Positions 8,907 to 17,236 of a stretch of 64,000 nt of DNA are shown here, in pieces (position 1 is the stretch's first letter; each line of letters starts with the position of its first letter). The DNA comes from Ktedonobacter robiniae (GTDB lineage Bacteria > Chloroflexota > Ktedonobacteria > Ktedonobacterales > Ktedonobacteraceae): positions 2,604,001-2,668,000 of the forward strand of contig NZ_BNJG01000001.1 of the NCBI RefSeq assembly GCF_016587375.1, read 5' to 3'. The notes under the pieces are model-generated. The model saw nothing but the letters and a program-made list of their open reading frames with translations, did no database searches and was not told the origin of the DNA. The position numbers and the translations under genes are program-made.

Positions 8907-9608
8907 ATGAACGAAGATAAAGATCTGGTTGGGCCAATGGCTTGTCATCACTGTGGAAACAGAACAATTTTTAAAAAAGAGGGTGAGTATATCTACTTCA
9001 CAGAAGATGAACATTTTGAAAATGAATGGGCAAAGTATATTTGGCAATTACTTCGTTGTCTTACATGCTCGAAACCAACATTGGTGGAACTTTATGCCGA
9101 CGATGGTGGTGCCTTGTTTAGCAAGAGACCAGAAGATATAGAGGATGAGGATTACAGATGGAAAGAATTATATCCTATTGCATTAGTTCAGCAATACGCT
9201 CGTGATATGCCCAAAGATATTATTGAGGTCTATAAAGAGGCATCAGCAATTTTCTCTCACTCTCCTCGTGCTAGCGCTGCTCTTCTCAGACTCGCACTTC
9301 AAAAACTCTGCATTCATTTAGGGCAACCTGGGAAAAATCTCCATGATGATATTCGGGCACTTGTAGAAGCAGGGTTATCTCCTAAAGTTCAACAGGCATT
9401 TGATATTGTACGAATTGCTGGAAATAATGCGGTGCATCCAGGAGAAATTGACTTTAACGACGACGCCAAGACAGTAAAAACGCTTTTTAAGCTCATTAAC
9501 TTTATTGTGGAAGAGATGATAACCCGTCCACGCGAGATTAAAAAGATGTATGATACTTTACCCCAAACTAAAAGAGATGAAATTGAGAAAAGAGATAGGA
9601 GCAAATGA
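8907..9608 (+). CDS. DUF4145 domain protein with zinc ribbon
   Basis: The C-terminal half is a DUF4145 domain: PRASAALLRLALQKLC, then LHDDIRALVEAGLSP and IRIAGNNAVHPGE-like residues (here VRIAGNNAVHPGEIDF), ending with a charged tail. The N-terminus has two CxxC pairs (CHHC near residue 11 and CLTC near 49), probably a zinc ribbon. ATG 8907 is chosen over the upstream in-frame ATG 8871 because GAGAGGACGGAG lies about nine bases before it. DUF4145 domains are often found alone or fused to nucleases and restriction proteins in defence islands, but their biochemical role is unsettled. It is next to Wadjet, transcribed divergently from it, and separated from it by a repeat. Whether it cooperates with Wadjet is unknown. 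Confidence 0.8.
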   Translation: MNEDKDLVGPMACHHCGNRTIFKKEGEYIYFTEDEHFENEWAKYIWQLLRCLTCSKPTLVELYADDGGALFSKRPEDIEDEDYRWKELYPIALVQQYARDMPKDIIEVYKEASAIFSHSPRASAALLRLALQKLCIHLGQPGKNLHDDIRALVEAGLSPKVQQAFDIVRIAGNNAVHPGEIDFNDDAKTVKTLFKLINFIVEEMITRPREIKKMYDTLPQTKRDEIEKRDRSK

Positions 9609-9998
9609 AGAATATTCAACTACATATAATGGTACTGATATTGTTGTCCAACATACAAAAAGCCTCTCCTTCCTTCGCATTCAAATAACGACATGAGTAT
9701 GCCCCGTTTTTCTTCCCAAGACGGGACTGTGGAGTTGGCCCAGTTTGGTGTGGTCGATGAATGGAGAAGGTGAAGGTGAACGGGGCTCTTGTTCTCTCAT
9801 CTATTTTCGGCAAGAGTCTATCTTCTTCAGAAAAGTCTACCTTCGGCATCGCAAATAGTAGACCTTGCTGAAGAAAGTAGACGTTTCGAGATGAGAGTAG
9901 ATCTTTCAGCAGTAGATAGACCTTTCATACACGCAGGATCAGAGTCAATCCATGCTAAAACAACCTGTAACAGCGCCTTTTTCCCTGCTCTTTTTGCG
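9609..9998. other. Intergenic region with GTAGA-type repeats
   Basis: No gene with a supported start is seen. A 165-codon open frame from 9789 runs into tail-cassette copy C, but its upstream half is made of short repeats and looks accidental. The repeat block at 9808-9930 is listed separately. Confidence 0.5.
9808..9930. repeat. Cluster of about six GTAGAC/GTCTAC repeats spaced near 20 bases
   Basis: Variants of GTAGAYNTTTC recur at roughly 15-23 base steps: two are inverted (GTCTATCTTC, GTCTACCTTC) and four are direct (GTAGACCTTG, GTAGACGTTTC, GTAGATCTTTC, GTAGATAGACC). CTGAAGAAAGTAGAC is nearly the reverse complement of the first unit with its flank. The layout resembles iterons or a multimeric repressor site. 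There are no spacers of CRISPR type. Confidence 0.5.
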
Positions 9999-10300
9999 AT
10001 TGAGCACCCGGATGTCAAGGCAGGCTTTCAGGCAGGCCAGCAGGCCATCTACCGTGATACACGGCCGGAGAGCGATATGGAGGTGGTGCGGTTTATCAGC
10101 GATTTTATGGCTGACGAACCACGGCGGCTCGCCTATAACGTCGGCTTTTGGTTCGGATTGTATGCTAACAAACATAGCACTCTACGTACAAAAGCAGGAG
10201 GGGCAAGTGCTCCCTTCCTGCTTTTGTCTTACACGGCAATCCCGAGCAGCCCGGCTAGTTCGGTCGTCGCTCGCATTAAGTATTGAGTAACTTCGGGCTG
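9999..10300. repeat. Tail-cassette repeat, copy C
   Basis: This is the best preserved copy on the plus side: IEHPDVKAGFQAGQQAIYRD and later MEVVRFISDFMADEPRRLAY and FWFGLYANKH read in one frame, though the stop seen in copy A is lost. The AGCAGGAGGGG / CCCTTCCTGCTTTT hairpin and the minus-strand end QPEVTQYLMRATTELAGLLGIAV-stop follow. The copy ends abruptly at CTTCGGGCTG (10300), where the TPR reading frame begins. Confidence 0.7.
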
Positions 10301-11184
10301 TTGAGCGCTATCAGGATGCTTTAGAGGCCAGCAATCGAGCCATTGAGAGCGATCGAATGAACTCAGCGACTTATAAGGAGAAAAGTGAGAATCTTCATTG
10401 CCTGAAACGTGAAACAGAGGCATTGGAAGCACTAGAACAAGCTATTACATTGAAACCCAATTCTGACCACTTCTATAGACAGAAAGCAGAGATCCTTGCT
10501 AGCCTGAGACGCTATGACGAGGCATTAATTGCCTATGATCAAGCAATCCGTCTCGATCCTGATAACGACTACTCTTATTGGGCCAAAGCCAGATTTCTTT
10601 CGCAGCTTGGTCGTGATGAAGATGTGCTGGCCACCCATGATCAGTTTATTGAACGTTTTCCTGCTGTTTTTAAGGGATACCAAGAGAAACTGTTTTTTCT
10701 CTCAAAACGGCAACGCTACGAAGATGGATTAAAAATATGCGATACTTATTTGCAACAGCATCCCCATCAGGCTCAAGCGTATGAGTGGAAAGGCCGTCTG
10801 TTGTCTCACCTTAATCGCCCTGAAGAGGCCCTGCTCTTCTACGAGGAGGTCATTCGCTTACAACCGCAAGATGAGGATGCCTATACGGCAAAGGCAGAGG
10901 CACTAGTGAAGCTCAAGCGGTATGATGAGGCGCTAAGCACCTTTGATCAGGCGCTCCAAGTAGCTCCCGATGAGGTTGAAATCTCGAAGAAGAAAGGCAG
11001 GCTTCTGATTGAATTGAAACACTACGAGGAAGCTTTGCCAATCTGGCAGAAAGCTGCTCGCCTCGATACAAAAGATGCATCTCTTCAAGATACCATCGGT
11101 GATATTCTGAGAGAACTAGGTCACTATGAGGAAGCCATCCAGACTTATAACCGGGCGATTGGCAGTATTCTGAGTGGTGTGTAA
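10300..11184 (+). pseudogene. Tetratricopeptide-repeat protein, truncated at both ends
   Basis: A TPR frame is open from 10300, directly at the end of tail-cassette copy C. It already shows repeat sequence (RYQDALEASNRAIESD) before the first ATG at 10357, so the 5' end has been lost. Seven to eight 34-residue repeats follow with the usual W/L-G-Y-A-F-A-P spacing, for example RYDEALIAYDQAIRLDPDN and RYDEALSTFDQALQVAPDE. At the 3' end the last residues, GSILSGV-stop, are encoded by the left end of the IS256-type element starting at 11161, so the natural C-terminus is missing too. TPR proteins are scaffolds; the partner is unknown. A shortened product starting at ATG 10357 could still be made. 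Confidence 0.75.
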
Positions 11185-12443
11185 AAAAAAGGTCTGGTAT
11201 CCTGAACTGGAAAATGTAGTAAAACTGAACCAGGAGGATAGCCATGACCCTTTACGATCACTCTAGCGAAGACATCATCACCCGTCAAGAGGCCTTTGAG
11301 CAGCTGGTGAAAGAGCGACTCCAGTACGCCGTTCGCATCGCATTCATCAATGTGCTGGAAGAAGAAGTGACGGCCTTTATTGGAGCCAAGCCGTATGAGC
11401 GCAGCCAACACCGTCGAGATCAACGCAACGGACACTACAGCCGTCATCTGGACACCACCGTGGGAGAAATCGCTGATGTGCCCGTTCCTCGCACGCGAGG
11501 AGGGTATCACACGCAGTTGTTTGAGCGTTATCATCGCCGCCGCGACGAGCTGGATGGCGCCATGCAAGACATGTTCATCAAAGGAGTGAGCATGGCTCAA
11601 GTCGGAGAGATCATCGAGACATTAACCGGTTTGCATCCGAGTGCCTCAACCGTCTCGCGGGTGTTTCATACGCTGCAAGAGGAGTATGAGCAGTGGAAAG
11701 CCCGTCCCCTAGCTCAGCGCTATGCCTACGCCTTTGCCGATGGGACCTACTTCACCGTGATCTACCAGAGCGAAGGCTGCAAGATGCCCATCTTGGCGGT
11801 GGTGGGCATTGCCATCACCGGAGAGCGAGAAGTGCTGGCTTTTCGCGTGGGGGATCGGGAGAATCAGCAGGCGTGGGAGGATCTCATGGAGGACCTCAAA
11901 GCACGAGGAGTCAAGGAAATCGGGCTCTGGATCAGTGATGGCAACCGGGCCATGCTCAATGCCATCACCAAGCACTTCCCGACCGCACAGAGACAACGCT
12001 GTGTTCTGCACAAGATGGAGAACGTGCTCAGTTACGTTCCGAGCAAGCAGCGAGAACAGCTTGAACCTGAGCTCAAAGCCCTCTTTTCCCAAGAAAGCCG
12101 ACAGCAGGCCGATCAAGCCGTGGCTGCTTTCCTTGAGAAGTACCAGAAGGTCTATCCCACCGCGGTAGAGTGCTTGCAGCGGGATCTGGAGGCTTGTCTC
12201 GCCTTTTACACCTTTCCGAAGACGCACTGGAAGACCATTCGCACCAACAATGTCAGTGAGCGGCTCTTTGGAGAAGTCAAACGTCGTTCGCACAAGATGG
12301 CTGCCGCGTTTCGCAATGAGGGGAGCTGTCTGCTGCTCTTCTATGCTGTCATTCGCGGCTTGACCTTCCACAAGCTCACGATGCCACTAGCATCGCAAGC
12401 TCAGCCAGATCTTGTCCTTTTACACAGTACTTGACATACTGCC
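11161..12443 (+). mobile_element. IS256-family insertion sequence
   Basis: The ends are defined by imperfect terminal inverted repeats. The left end begins GGCAGTATTCTGAGTGGTGT and the right end, read on the minus strand, begins GGCAGTATGTCAAGTACTGT; both continue with GTAAAA-like sequence. One intact transposase gene fills the element. The flanks (CGGGCGATT on the left, AAAAGTTTC on the right) are not a target duplication. The element therefore lies at a deletion or recombination junction rather than in a simple insertion site. Confidence 0.85.
11244..12434 (+). CDS. IS256-family (mutator-type) transposase
   Basis: This 396-residue protein has the full family length. It starts behind AGGAGG. 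The Mutator-type catalytic core is intact: AFADGTYFTV near residue 165 (first Asp), IGLWISDGNRAML near 230 (second Asp), CVLHKMENVL and the late NNVSERLFGEVKRR (Glu). The N-terminal part carries RRDQRNGHYSRHLDTTVGEI and the VPRTRGG segment typical of the DNA-binding region. No frameshift is present, so the element may still be able to move. The stop lies nine bases before the right terminal repeat. Confidence 0.95.
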   Translation: MTLYDHSSEDIITRQEAFEQLVKERLQYAVRIAFINVLEEEVTAFIGAKPYERSQHRRDQRNGHYSRHLDTTVGEIADVPVPRTRGGYHTQLFERYHRRRDELDGAMQDMFIKGVSMAQVGEIIETLTGLHPSASTVSRVFHTLQEEYEQWKARPLAQRYAYAFADGTYFTVIYQSEGCKMPILAVVGIAITGEREVLAFRVGDRENQQAWEDLMEDLKARGVKEIGLWISDGNRAMLNAITKHFPTAQRQRCVLHKMENVLSYVPSKQREQLEPELKALFSQESRQQADQAVAAFLEKYQKVYPTAVECLQRDLEACLAFYTFPKTHWKTIRTNNVSERLFGEVKRRSHKMAAAFRNEGSCLLLFYAVIRGLTFHKLTMPLASQAQPDLVLLHST

Positions 12444-13707
12444 AAAAGTTTCCTCTACAGGCTACTTCGATCGTGGAGACCCTTGATGCTAAACAGTTAA
12501 GAGTCTCTTGCGATCTCTTTATTACAGATCCCCCTATGCGGACGCGGTACACTACCAGGAAATAACTGAATTCTTTATTTCCTGGCTCAGAAAAAATCCA
12601 TCAAAATATTACAAAAACTGGATTTGGGATAGCCGTAGAGCTTTAGCTATCAGAGGTTCCGGAGAGGAGTTCCGCCGTGACATGGTAGCATCCTATAAGA
12701 CAATGGCAGATTACATGCCCGATAACGGTCTACAAGTCGTGATGTTTACCCACCAGGATACAGGCGTTTGGGTGGATATGGTAGCTATTATGTGGGGAGC
12801 CGGCCTTCAGGTGACGGCGGCTTGGTATATCGCCACAGAAACTACCTCCGAGCTGAAAAAAGGTGGTTATGTCCAAGGTACGGTATTGCTGGTGCTCCGC
12901 AAGCGCAAGGAGCAAGCCTCTGCCTACCTGGATGAACTGGTTCAGGAAGTCAAGACCGAAGTCGAACGGCAAATGGATACTCTATTGGGCCTGAATCAAA
13001 CCATTGTTTCTAAGCGTAAAAAGCACGCCGAGAGCAATACCCTGATTGAGAATCTGTTTGAAGATGCCGACTTACAAATGGCAGGCTATGCTGCCGCCCT
13101 GCGGGTCTTGACAGGATATACCCATATTGATGGTAGAGATATGGCTGCTGAGGCTTTACGACCTCGTACTAAAGGCGCAAAAGGCGTAGTGAGTGAGATT
13201 ATCGATTTTGCTGTTCAGATCGCCAACGAGCACTTGGTACCAGAAGGTATCCAACCCGCTATTTGGGAAGAGCTAACTGGTAGTGAACGTTTTTATCTCA
13301 AGATGATAGAATTAGAAGCCTTAGGGCTAAAGAAGCTGGATAACTACCAAAACTTTGCGAAGGCTTTTAGGGTAAACAACGATAATTCGATGATGGCATC
13401 CTCTAAGGCCAATGATGCCCGGCTGAAAACTGGTTATGAGTTCAAGAAAACCGAGTTTGACGGCGAGTTTGGCCAGTCCGGTTTGAGGGCCGTCCTGTTT
13501 GCACTCTATGAGCTTCAAAAAGATTTGGATAGTGATGAAGTAATGAGTCACCTGCGAGATCTGGTAGTGGATTATCACAGCCGCCGGGAAGCGCTGAAGG
13601 CATTGATTCACTATATTGCCTCCAAACGGGAGAAAACAGCTCCACGGGAGGCTGAGGCGGCTAGAATTCTGTTAGGGCGTATTCAAAATGAACGGTTAGG
13701 TGGGTAA
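12444..13707 (+). pseudogene. DUF1156 DNA methylase, 3' part only, frameshifted at the catalytic motif
   Basis: An open frame starts at once after the IS256 end (KFPLQATSIVETLDAKQLRV) and runs to FITDPP at about 12533. The tyrosine and following residues (YADAVHYQEITEFFISWL) are one frame over, so a single base is missing in the run of five C residues, within the DPPY motif of an amino-methyltransferase. The remaining frame to 13707 matches the C-terminal half of DUF1156 proteins: WDSRRALAIRGSGEEFRRDM, then GLQVTAAWYIATETTSELKKG, and the late helical part. DUF1156 proteins belong to a known phage-defence gene set with DUF499, DUF3780, a HerA helicase and a PLD/helicase protein. The N-terminal half was lost at the IS. 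Five bases separate it from the next gene. Confidence 0.8.
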
Positions 13708-13712
13708 CAAGG

Positions 13713-16418
13713 ATGCAGTCACCTATGTCGGAAACAGCTTTCATCCGTCGTTTTTCATCCAGGACTGGCCGCTTGTCCCATATTTTTCTCAAGGATCGTC
13801 TTCAGAATGCCAGTGAATACAAACGGATTGCTGGCTACTTTCGCTCTTCTATCTTTGAGGTGGTCGGCGAGGAGATTGTCGGCATTGAAAAGGTTCGGAT
13901 TGTCTGTAACAGTGACCTGGATCCCCGAGACATCAAAGCATCCCGTTTGGCACAAGAGTCCATTCTGAAAGAGAAGTGGAACGAAGGAACAGATGAAATT
14001 GATACTCTGCTCCATCGTCCCCGCTATAAAAAGCTCTATGAGTTACTGAGGAGTGGTTGTATTGAGGTCCGCGTTTGCTCTGCCTCGGAGGCTCCTTTTC
14101 TCCATGGGAAAGCTGGAGTTATCCGACAACGTGACGGATCTGCTTCCGCCTTTATCGGTAGCCTAAATGAAACGCGCGAGGGCTGGCAAGCACATTATGA
14201 AATTGTTTGGGAAGATACCTCGGAAGAGGGGATTGCTTGGGTTGAAGCTGAATTTGAATACCTATGGGAACGGGGAGTTCCCCTGCCCAATGCGGTCATC
14301 GAGGAAATAGGACGACTTTCCCGCAAACGGGAAGTGGTTATTGATGAGATAGAACCTGAAGATGTTGCTCCTGCTGCCCTAGTGGAGGCTCCGCTTTATA
14401 GGATGGGGGAAGAACTCAAACCTTGGCAACGATCTTTCGTTGGCCTATTTTTAGAACACCGGAGCATTTACGGGGTAGGGCGTTTTATCCTGGCCGATGA
14501 GGTGGGGGTTGGAAAAACCCTCTCTCTCGCTACTAGTGCGATGGTAGCTGCTCTTCTGGGAGATGGTCCAGTTCTGATCCTTTGCCCAGCTACTCTCTGT
14601 CTGCAATGGCAGGTTGAGCTTAATGATAAGCTAGGAATCCCTTCCGCTATCTGGATTTCCAATCGCAAGGTCTGGCAGGACCATAATGGGAACATCATCA
14701 AGACCCGAGGGGCTGAGGATATTGGCCGGTGCCCTTACCGTATTGGGATTGTTTCTACGGGCCTGATCTTTCATCAGGCAGAAGAAGCTAGTATCCTGCT
14801 GAACCGGCGATATAGAACCCTCATTTTGGATGAAGCTCATCGTGCCAGACAATCCAAGGGCCTTGGGAACAAGGAAGGCGAGCCAAATAACCTATTGAAA
14901 TTTATGATAAAAGCTGCCCAACGTTCGAAACATGTTGTATTGGGGACAGCGACACCTATTCAGACCAATGTGGAGGAATTGTGGGATTTGCTGGAAGTAT
15001 TGAACCAAGGGGCGAATCACGTTCTAGGACAGTTTTTGAGCCACTGGAAAAGCTGCCAAACAGTGCTCCCTATTCTGACAAAGGAAAAGAACGTCACGAA
15101 TGAGAGCGAAGCCTGGGATCTGGTTCGCAATCCGTTGCCTCCCAAAACCGAGGATGCGCTCTTTGACCACATCCGGTCAGATCTATCTATCCCAGACACC
15201 CGCTTCTACACGGATAAATCTTTCACGGATCTGGATCTATTCACGCGCGTAGGGTTTTCTGAGAGGCTGGAATCTGATGAAGAGGGTCTGAGCTTCTTTC
15301 AACGGAATAACCCCATTGTTCGTCACACTGTTTTGCGGAAGCGGGCAACCCTGGAGAATATGGGCCTTCTGGAGCGGATTGCAGTAGACATTTGGCCCAG
15401 CGAAATGGAACGTCTCCCGATGTTTCAAGGAATTGCGCTGCGGACATCCACTGATTTTGATGGAGCATATAAGGCGGCAGAGGATTTTGGAGATGCCATG
15501 CGGCGCCGTACCAAGGCGGCTGGCTTTATGAAAGATATGATGCGGCAGCGTATATGTTCCAGCTTCGCAAGTGGTCTGGCTACTGCTAAGAAACTCTTGG
15601 AAAAACGGCAATTCCCCGAAGACGAAGAGCAGGCGAGCCTCATTGAGAATTTTGAGGTTATCCTGAGTCAGGAAATCAGCCACCTTGAGAGATTGATTGA
15701 TTTTTTGGACCGGAAACCAGCGGATCCTAAGCTGAAAGCCGTATTGCACTTTCTAAAAGATAAGAAATGGCTGGAATACGGCTGCATTATCTTCAGTCAG
15801 TATTATGACACATCCTTCTGGGTGGCAGAGAGCCTAACCAACTCTCTACCGGATGAGAAAATAGCTCTGTACGCAGGAGCAGGAAAGTCTGGATTATTCT
15901 TTGCCGGGGAGTGGCGCAGTGTCGAGCGGGAAGAAATCAAGCGGGCTGTTCGGGATCGCATTATCCGCCTGGTGGTGGCTACGGATGCAGCCTGCGAAGG
16001 TCTAAATCTGCAAACCCTTGGGATACTGATTAACGTGGATCTGCCTTGGAACCCTTCTCGCCTGGAGCAGCGTATTGGCCGGATCAAGCGATTTGGGCAA
16101 ACACGGGAACGTGTGGACATGCTAAATTTGGTTTATCAAGACACGATAGATGAGAAGGTATATCAGGTTTTGTCTCAGCGCATGAAGGACCGCTATAACC
16201 TCTTTGGCTCTCTTCCAGACACTATTGAGGATGAGTGGATTGAGCATATTGAAAATCTGGATGAGTACTTTTCCCAGTTTACTCAAAAGAAAAAGCAGGC
16301 GAATGCTTTTGATTTGCGCTATGCTAGTACTGTACAACCAGCAGGTCCTGGATGGGAGCTTTGTGAGACAGTTTTGTCTCGTCGAGATATTATAGAAAGG
16401 TTGTCAGAGGGGTGGTAA
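13713..16418 (+). CDS. Phospholipase D-like / SNF2-type helicase phage-defence protein
   Basis: This 901-residue fusion combines a PLD-type domain (about 10-200) with a superfamily 2 helicase. The PLD part has one HxK motif, FLHGKAGVI with GSLNETREGW following, the HKD pattern that can hydrolyse phosphodiester bonds or bind DNA. The helicase has Walker A ADEVGVGKT near 262-270, the DEAH-type box LILDEAHRARQ near 370, LGTATPIQTN, and the late motifs DAACEGLNLQ and QRIGRIKRFGQ. It belongs to the same defence set as the broken DUF1156 methylase just upstream. The DUF499, DUF3780 and HerA partners are absent. The gene is intact, but the system around it is incomplete. The start could also be the ATG at 13725. 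Confidence 0.85.
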   Translation: MQSPMSETAFIRRFSSRTGRLSHIFLKDRLQNASEYKRIAGYFRSSIFEVVGEEIVGIEKVRIVCNSDLDPRDIKASRLAQESILKEKWNEGTDEIDTLLHRPRYKKLYELLRSGCIEVRVCSASEAPFLHGKAGVIRQRDGSASAFIGSLNETREGWQAHYEIVWEDTSEEGIAWVEAEFEYLWERGVPLPNAVIEEIGRLSRKREVVIDEIEPEDVAPAALVEAPLYRMGEELKPWQRSFVGLFLEHRSIYGVGRFILADEVGVGKTLSLATSAMVAALLGDGPVLILCPATLCLQWQVELNDKLGIPSAIWISNRKVWQDHNGNIIKTRGAEDIGRCPYRIGIVSTGLIFHQAEEASILLNRRYRTLILDEAHRARQSKGLGNKEGEPNNLLKFMIKAAQRSKHVVLGTATPIQTNVEELWDLLEVLNQGANHVLGQFLSHWKSCQTVLPILTKEKNVTNESEAWDLVRNPLPPKTEDALFDHIRSDLSIPDTRFYTDKSFTDLDLFTRVGFSERLESDEEGLSFFQRNNPIVRHTVLRKRATLENMGLLERIAVDIWPSEMERLPMFQGIALRTSTDFDGAYKAAEDFGDAMRRRTKAAGFMKDMMRQRICSSFASGLATAKKLLEKRQFPEDEEQASLIENFEVILSQEISHLERLIDFLDRKPADPKLKAVLHFLKDKKWLEYGCIIFSQYYDTSFWVAESLTNSLPDEKIALYAGAGKSGLFFAGEWRSVEREEIKRAVRDRIIRLVVATDAACEGLNLQTLGILINVDLPWNPSRLEQRIGRIKRFGQTRERVDMLNLVYQDTIDEKVYQVLSQRMKDRYNLFGSLPDTIEDEWIEHIENLDEYFSQFTQKKKQANAFDLRYASTVQPAGPGWELCETVLSRRDIIERLSEGW

Positions 16419-16424
16419 GCTTTA

Positions 16425-16590
16425 AGTCTATAGAGATGAATAAGCGCTCGGCAGGACCATCCACCGGTTGCTTCAGAGCGCGCACCACTACTGTAGGACC
16501 GACGATGCCAGCGTTGAAGCCCACGGATTGCGCAATGAGTGTGACGAGCCCATTGAGGCGGAAATCAATCGGTCGGATATGAAGGAAGCA
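16425..16590 (-). pseudogene. Possible decayed coding fragment of unknown family
   Basis: The minus strand can be read as RPIDFRLNGLVTLIAQSVGFNAGIVGPTVVVRALKQ without a stop, right up to the end of the helicase gene. Similar residues (LVAQSVG) are readable on the plus strand at 19202-19252, and the two places share a 15-base word in inverted orientation. The family is not recognised. It could be chance. Confidence 0.25.
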
Positions 16591-16612
16591 ACGTCCTCTG
16601 TACGCTCACAAC

Positions 16613-16671
16613 TGAGCCAAATGATATACTACTGATATACTGTTGAAGAGCTATCCTCTTCATTTGGCTCA
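16613..16671. promoter_or_regulatory. Nested inverted repeats with TATACT boxes before the 139-residue protein gene
   Basis: The outer arms TGAGCCAAATGA (16613-16624) and TCATTTGGCTCA (16660-16671) are perfect. An inner pair GAAGAG / CTCTTC (16645-16661) lies inside. Two TATACT hexamers (16625-16630 and 16636-16641) sit in the loop. This fits a promoter overlapped by an operator for the gene starting at 16714. Confidence 0.45.
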
Positions 16672-16713
16672 ACGAGTAGGATTTCCCGCTTGCATCTGAC
16701 ATCAGAGGGAGTT

Positions 16714-17133
16714 ATGGAGTATCTGATCATCTATCAAGGCCAAGCAATCGCAAAAATCACCCATCCAGAAGCGGATGTTGGGCAGGGCATCGTCATTGGC
16801 CCGTTTGTCCCGTTTCCAGCTTATGAAAGCGTTCGCGCTGTGTTTCAGATCTCTGGGCAGCTTATCGCTGCTGAGCTTGAGAGCGGGAGACGGAACGAAG
16901 GTGCCTGGCAGCAGTACTACCAACAGCGAGATGTGCTTACGCAGCGTCTCTCTATTACCACTCTTGATGATCTCCCAGTGGAAACCACTTGGATCGACAT
17001 CCTTGACTGCTCGGAGGACATGGGAGACGATGGATACGAAGCTCACTTTGTGGTGGCGACTCCTGAATTCTTCAAGGATGTATTGCTCTGGGATCAGAGA
17101 GCAGAAAGGGGCGGGGCACCCTTTTCAAGCTGA
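16714..17133 (+). CDS. Hypothetical protein, 139 residues
   Basis: The family is not recognised. The product begins MEYLIIYQGQAIAKITHPEADVGQG and is acidic and soluble, with no membrane segment or signal peptide. The middle has an ESGRRNEGAWQQYYQQRD segment; the end is rich in Asp/Glu (ILDCSEDMGDDGYEA). ATG 16714 is preferred over an upstream in-frame TTG at 16690 because AGAGGGA precedes it, although the spacing is short. The gene lies alone between the defence genes and an IS transposase, behind a palindromic promoter region. It may be cargo of the mobile region. Confidence 0.55.
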   Translation: MEYLIIYQGQAIAKITHPEADVGQGIVIGPFVPFPAYESVRAVFQISGQLIAAELESGRRNEGAWQQYYQQRDVLTQRLSITTLDDLPVETTWIDILDCSEDMGDDGYEAHFVVATPEFFKDVLLWDQRAERGGAPFSS

Positions 17134-17236
17134 AAGCATGTGGAGGCGCTCCGTGCCTCTGTTCTGGAAAGAAAGAAGGCCGGATCGATAGGTGGAAACC
17201 GGGCCTATCAGCCACCTTTCTCCGCTGGCGTTCCCT

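Noticed and set aside
9808..9930. GTAGA repeats as a CRISPR array
   Set aside because: Units are too short and variable, they occur in both orientations, and there are no unique spacers of constant length or cas genes.
9789..10286. 165-codon frame spanning the GTAGA repeats and tail-cassette copy C as one gene
   Set aside because: The upstream half is made of short repeats; only the cassette part is protein-like and it lacks its own start.
11709..12371. 220-codon minus-strand frame within the IS256 transposase
   Set aside because: It mirrors the transposase gene on the other strand, and the plus-strand protein has all family motifs.
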